A stretch of 64,000 bases of DNA from Gallionella sp. (GTDB lineage: Bacteria > Pseudomonadota > Gammaproteobacteria > Burkholderiales > Gallionellaceae). Positions within the stretch are counted from its first letter, which is position 1; every line of letters begins with the position of its first letter. This document shows, piece by piece, positions 63,949 through 64,000 of this stretch. Location of the stretch: contig JAQTUP010000004.1 of NCBI GenBank assembly GCA_028707275.1, forward strand, positions 204,580 to 268,579. Direction: 5' to 3'. Position numbers and translations under genes: made by a program. The notes below the pieces were generated by a model that searched no databases, was not told the DNA's origin, and worked only from the letters and a program-made list of their open reading frames with translations.

Positions 63949-64000
63949 TCAAGAAGTTGAGGTTATGAGAGTCGGGGAACACCGAGTCGGTTAAAATAGG

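Overview
The window looks like chromosomal DNA of a betaproteobacterium, most likely in the Nitrosomonadales/Gallionellaceae sphere. The evidence is gene content and order: pilG-pilH-pilI-pilJ-chpA, yqgE-ruvX-pyrB-pyrC', metX-metW, an 'A. ferrooxidans-type' gshA beside a carbohydrate-free PTS (EIIA-HPr-EI), and ybiT and murI. No rRNA or tRNA gene and no CRISPR array was seen. The genus assignment is an inference.

Region 1 (1-19617, all minus strand) is a run of exported surface proteins. In transcription order these are a small secreted protein, a 948-aa repeat protein, a 2114-aa protein with a probable outer-membrane barrel, an OmpA-type peptidoglycan anchor, a 2244-aa protein with 13 tandem DUF11-like repeats, and a further DUF11-type protein cut by the window edge. 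A strong terminator plus a 21-bp perfect inverted repeat sits after the second gene. Divergent to the cluster (20256-23638) is a two-component pair: an AraC-type response regulator and a 7TMR-DISM hybrid kinase. Two 13-bp direct repeats 22 bp apart lie just upstream of a -10-like box for the surface operon. This is the best candidate for an undescribed system.

Region 2 (23687-29553, minus) holds a second two-component pair, whose kinase has an NMT1/THI5-like periplasmic binding domain. Next come an inactive-looking dihydroorotase (pyrC'), pyrB, ruvX and yqgE. Region 3 (29803-38781) is the complete Pil-Chp chemosensory operon for type IV pili, separated from yqgE by a 150-bp MITE-like element. 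Region 4 (38936-46782) holds trkH-trkA, an IMPase-family phosphatase, a redoxin, rsmE, argA and ampG.

Region 5 (46870-55268) is a type I restriction-modification operon (hsdR-hsdS-BRO-like-hsdM). It lies between metX-metW and ampG and looks like an insertion into an older gene neighbourhood. metX has a structured leader with an intrinsic terminator. Region 6 (55502-63844) has a hopJ-family gene, ptsI, ptsH, EIIA, apbE, gshA, ybiT and murI.

Two kinds of small repeat run through the right half. One is tandem arrays with a 7-bp unit, of several unrelated sequences, at gene junctions. The other is palindromic elements that lie between genes and, unusually, in frame inside genes (hopJ, apbE, hsdS, murI).
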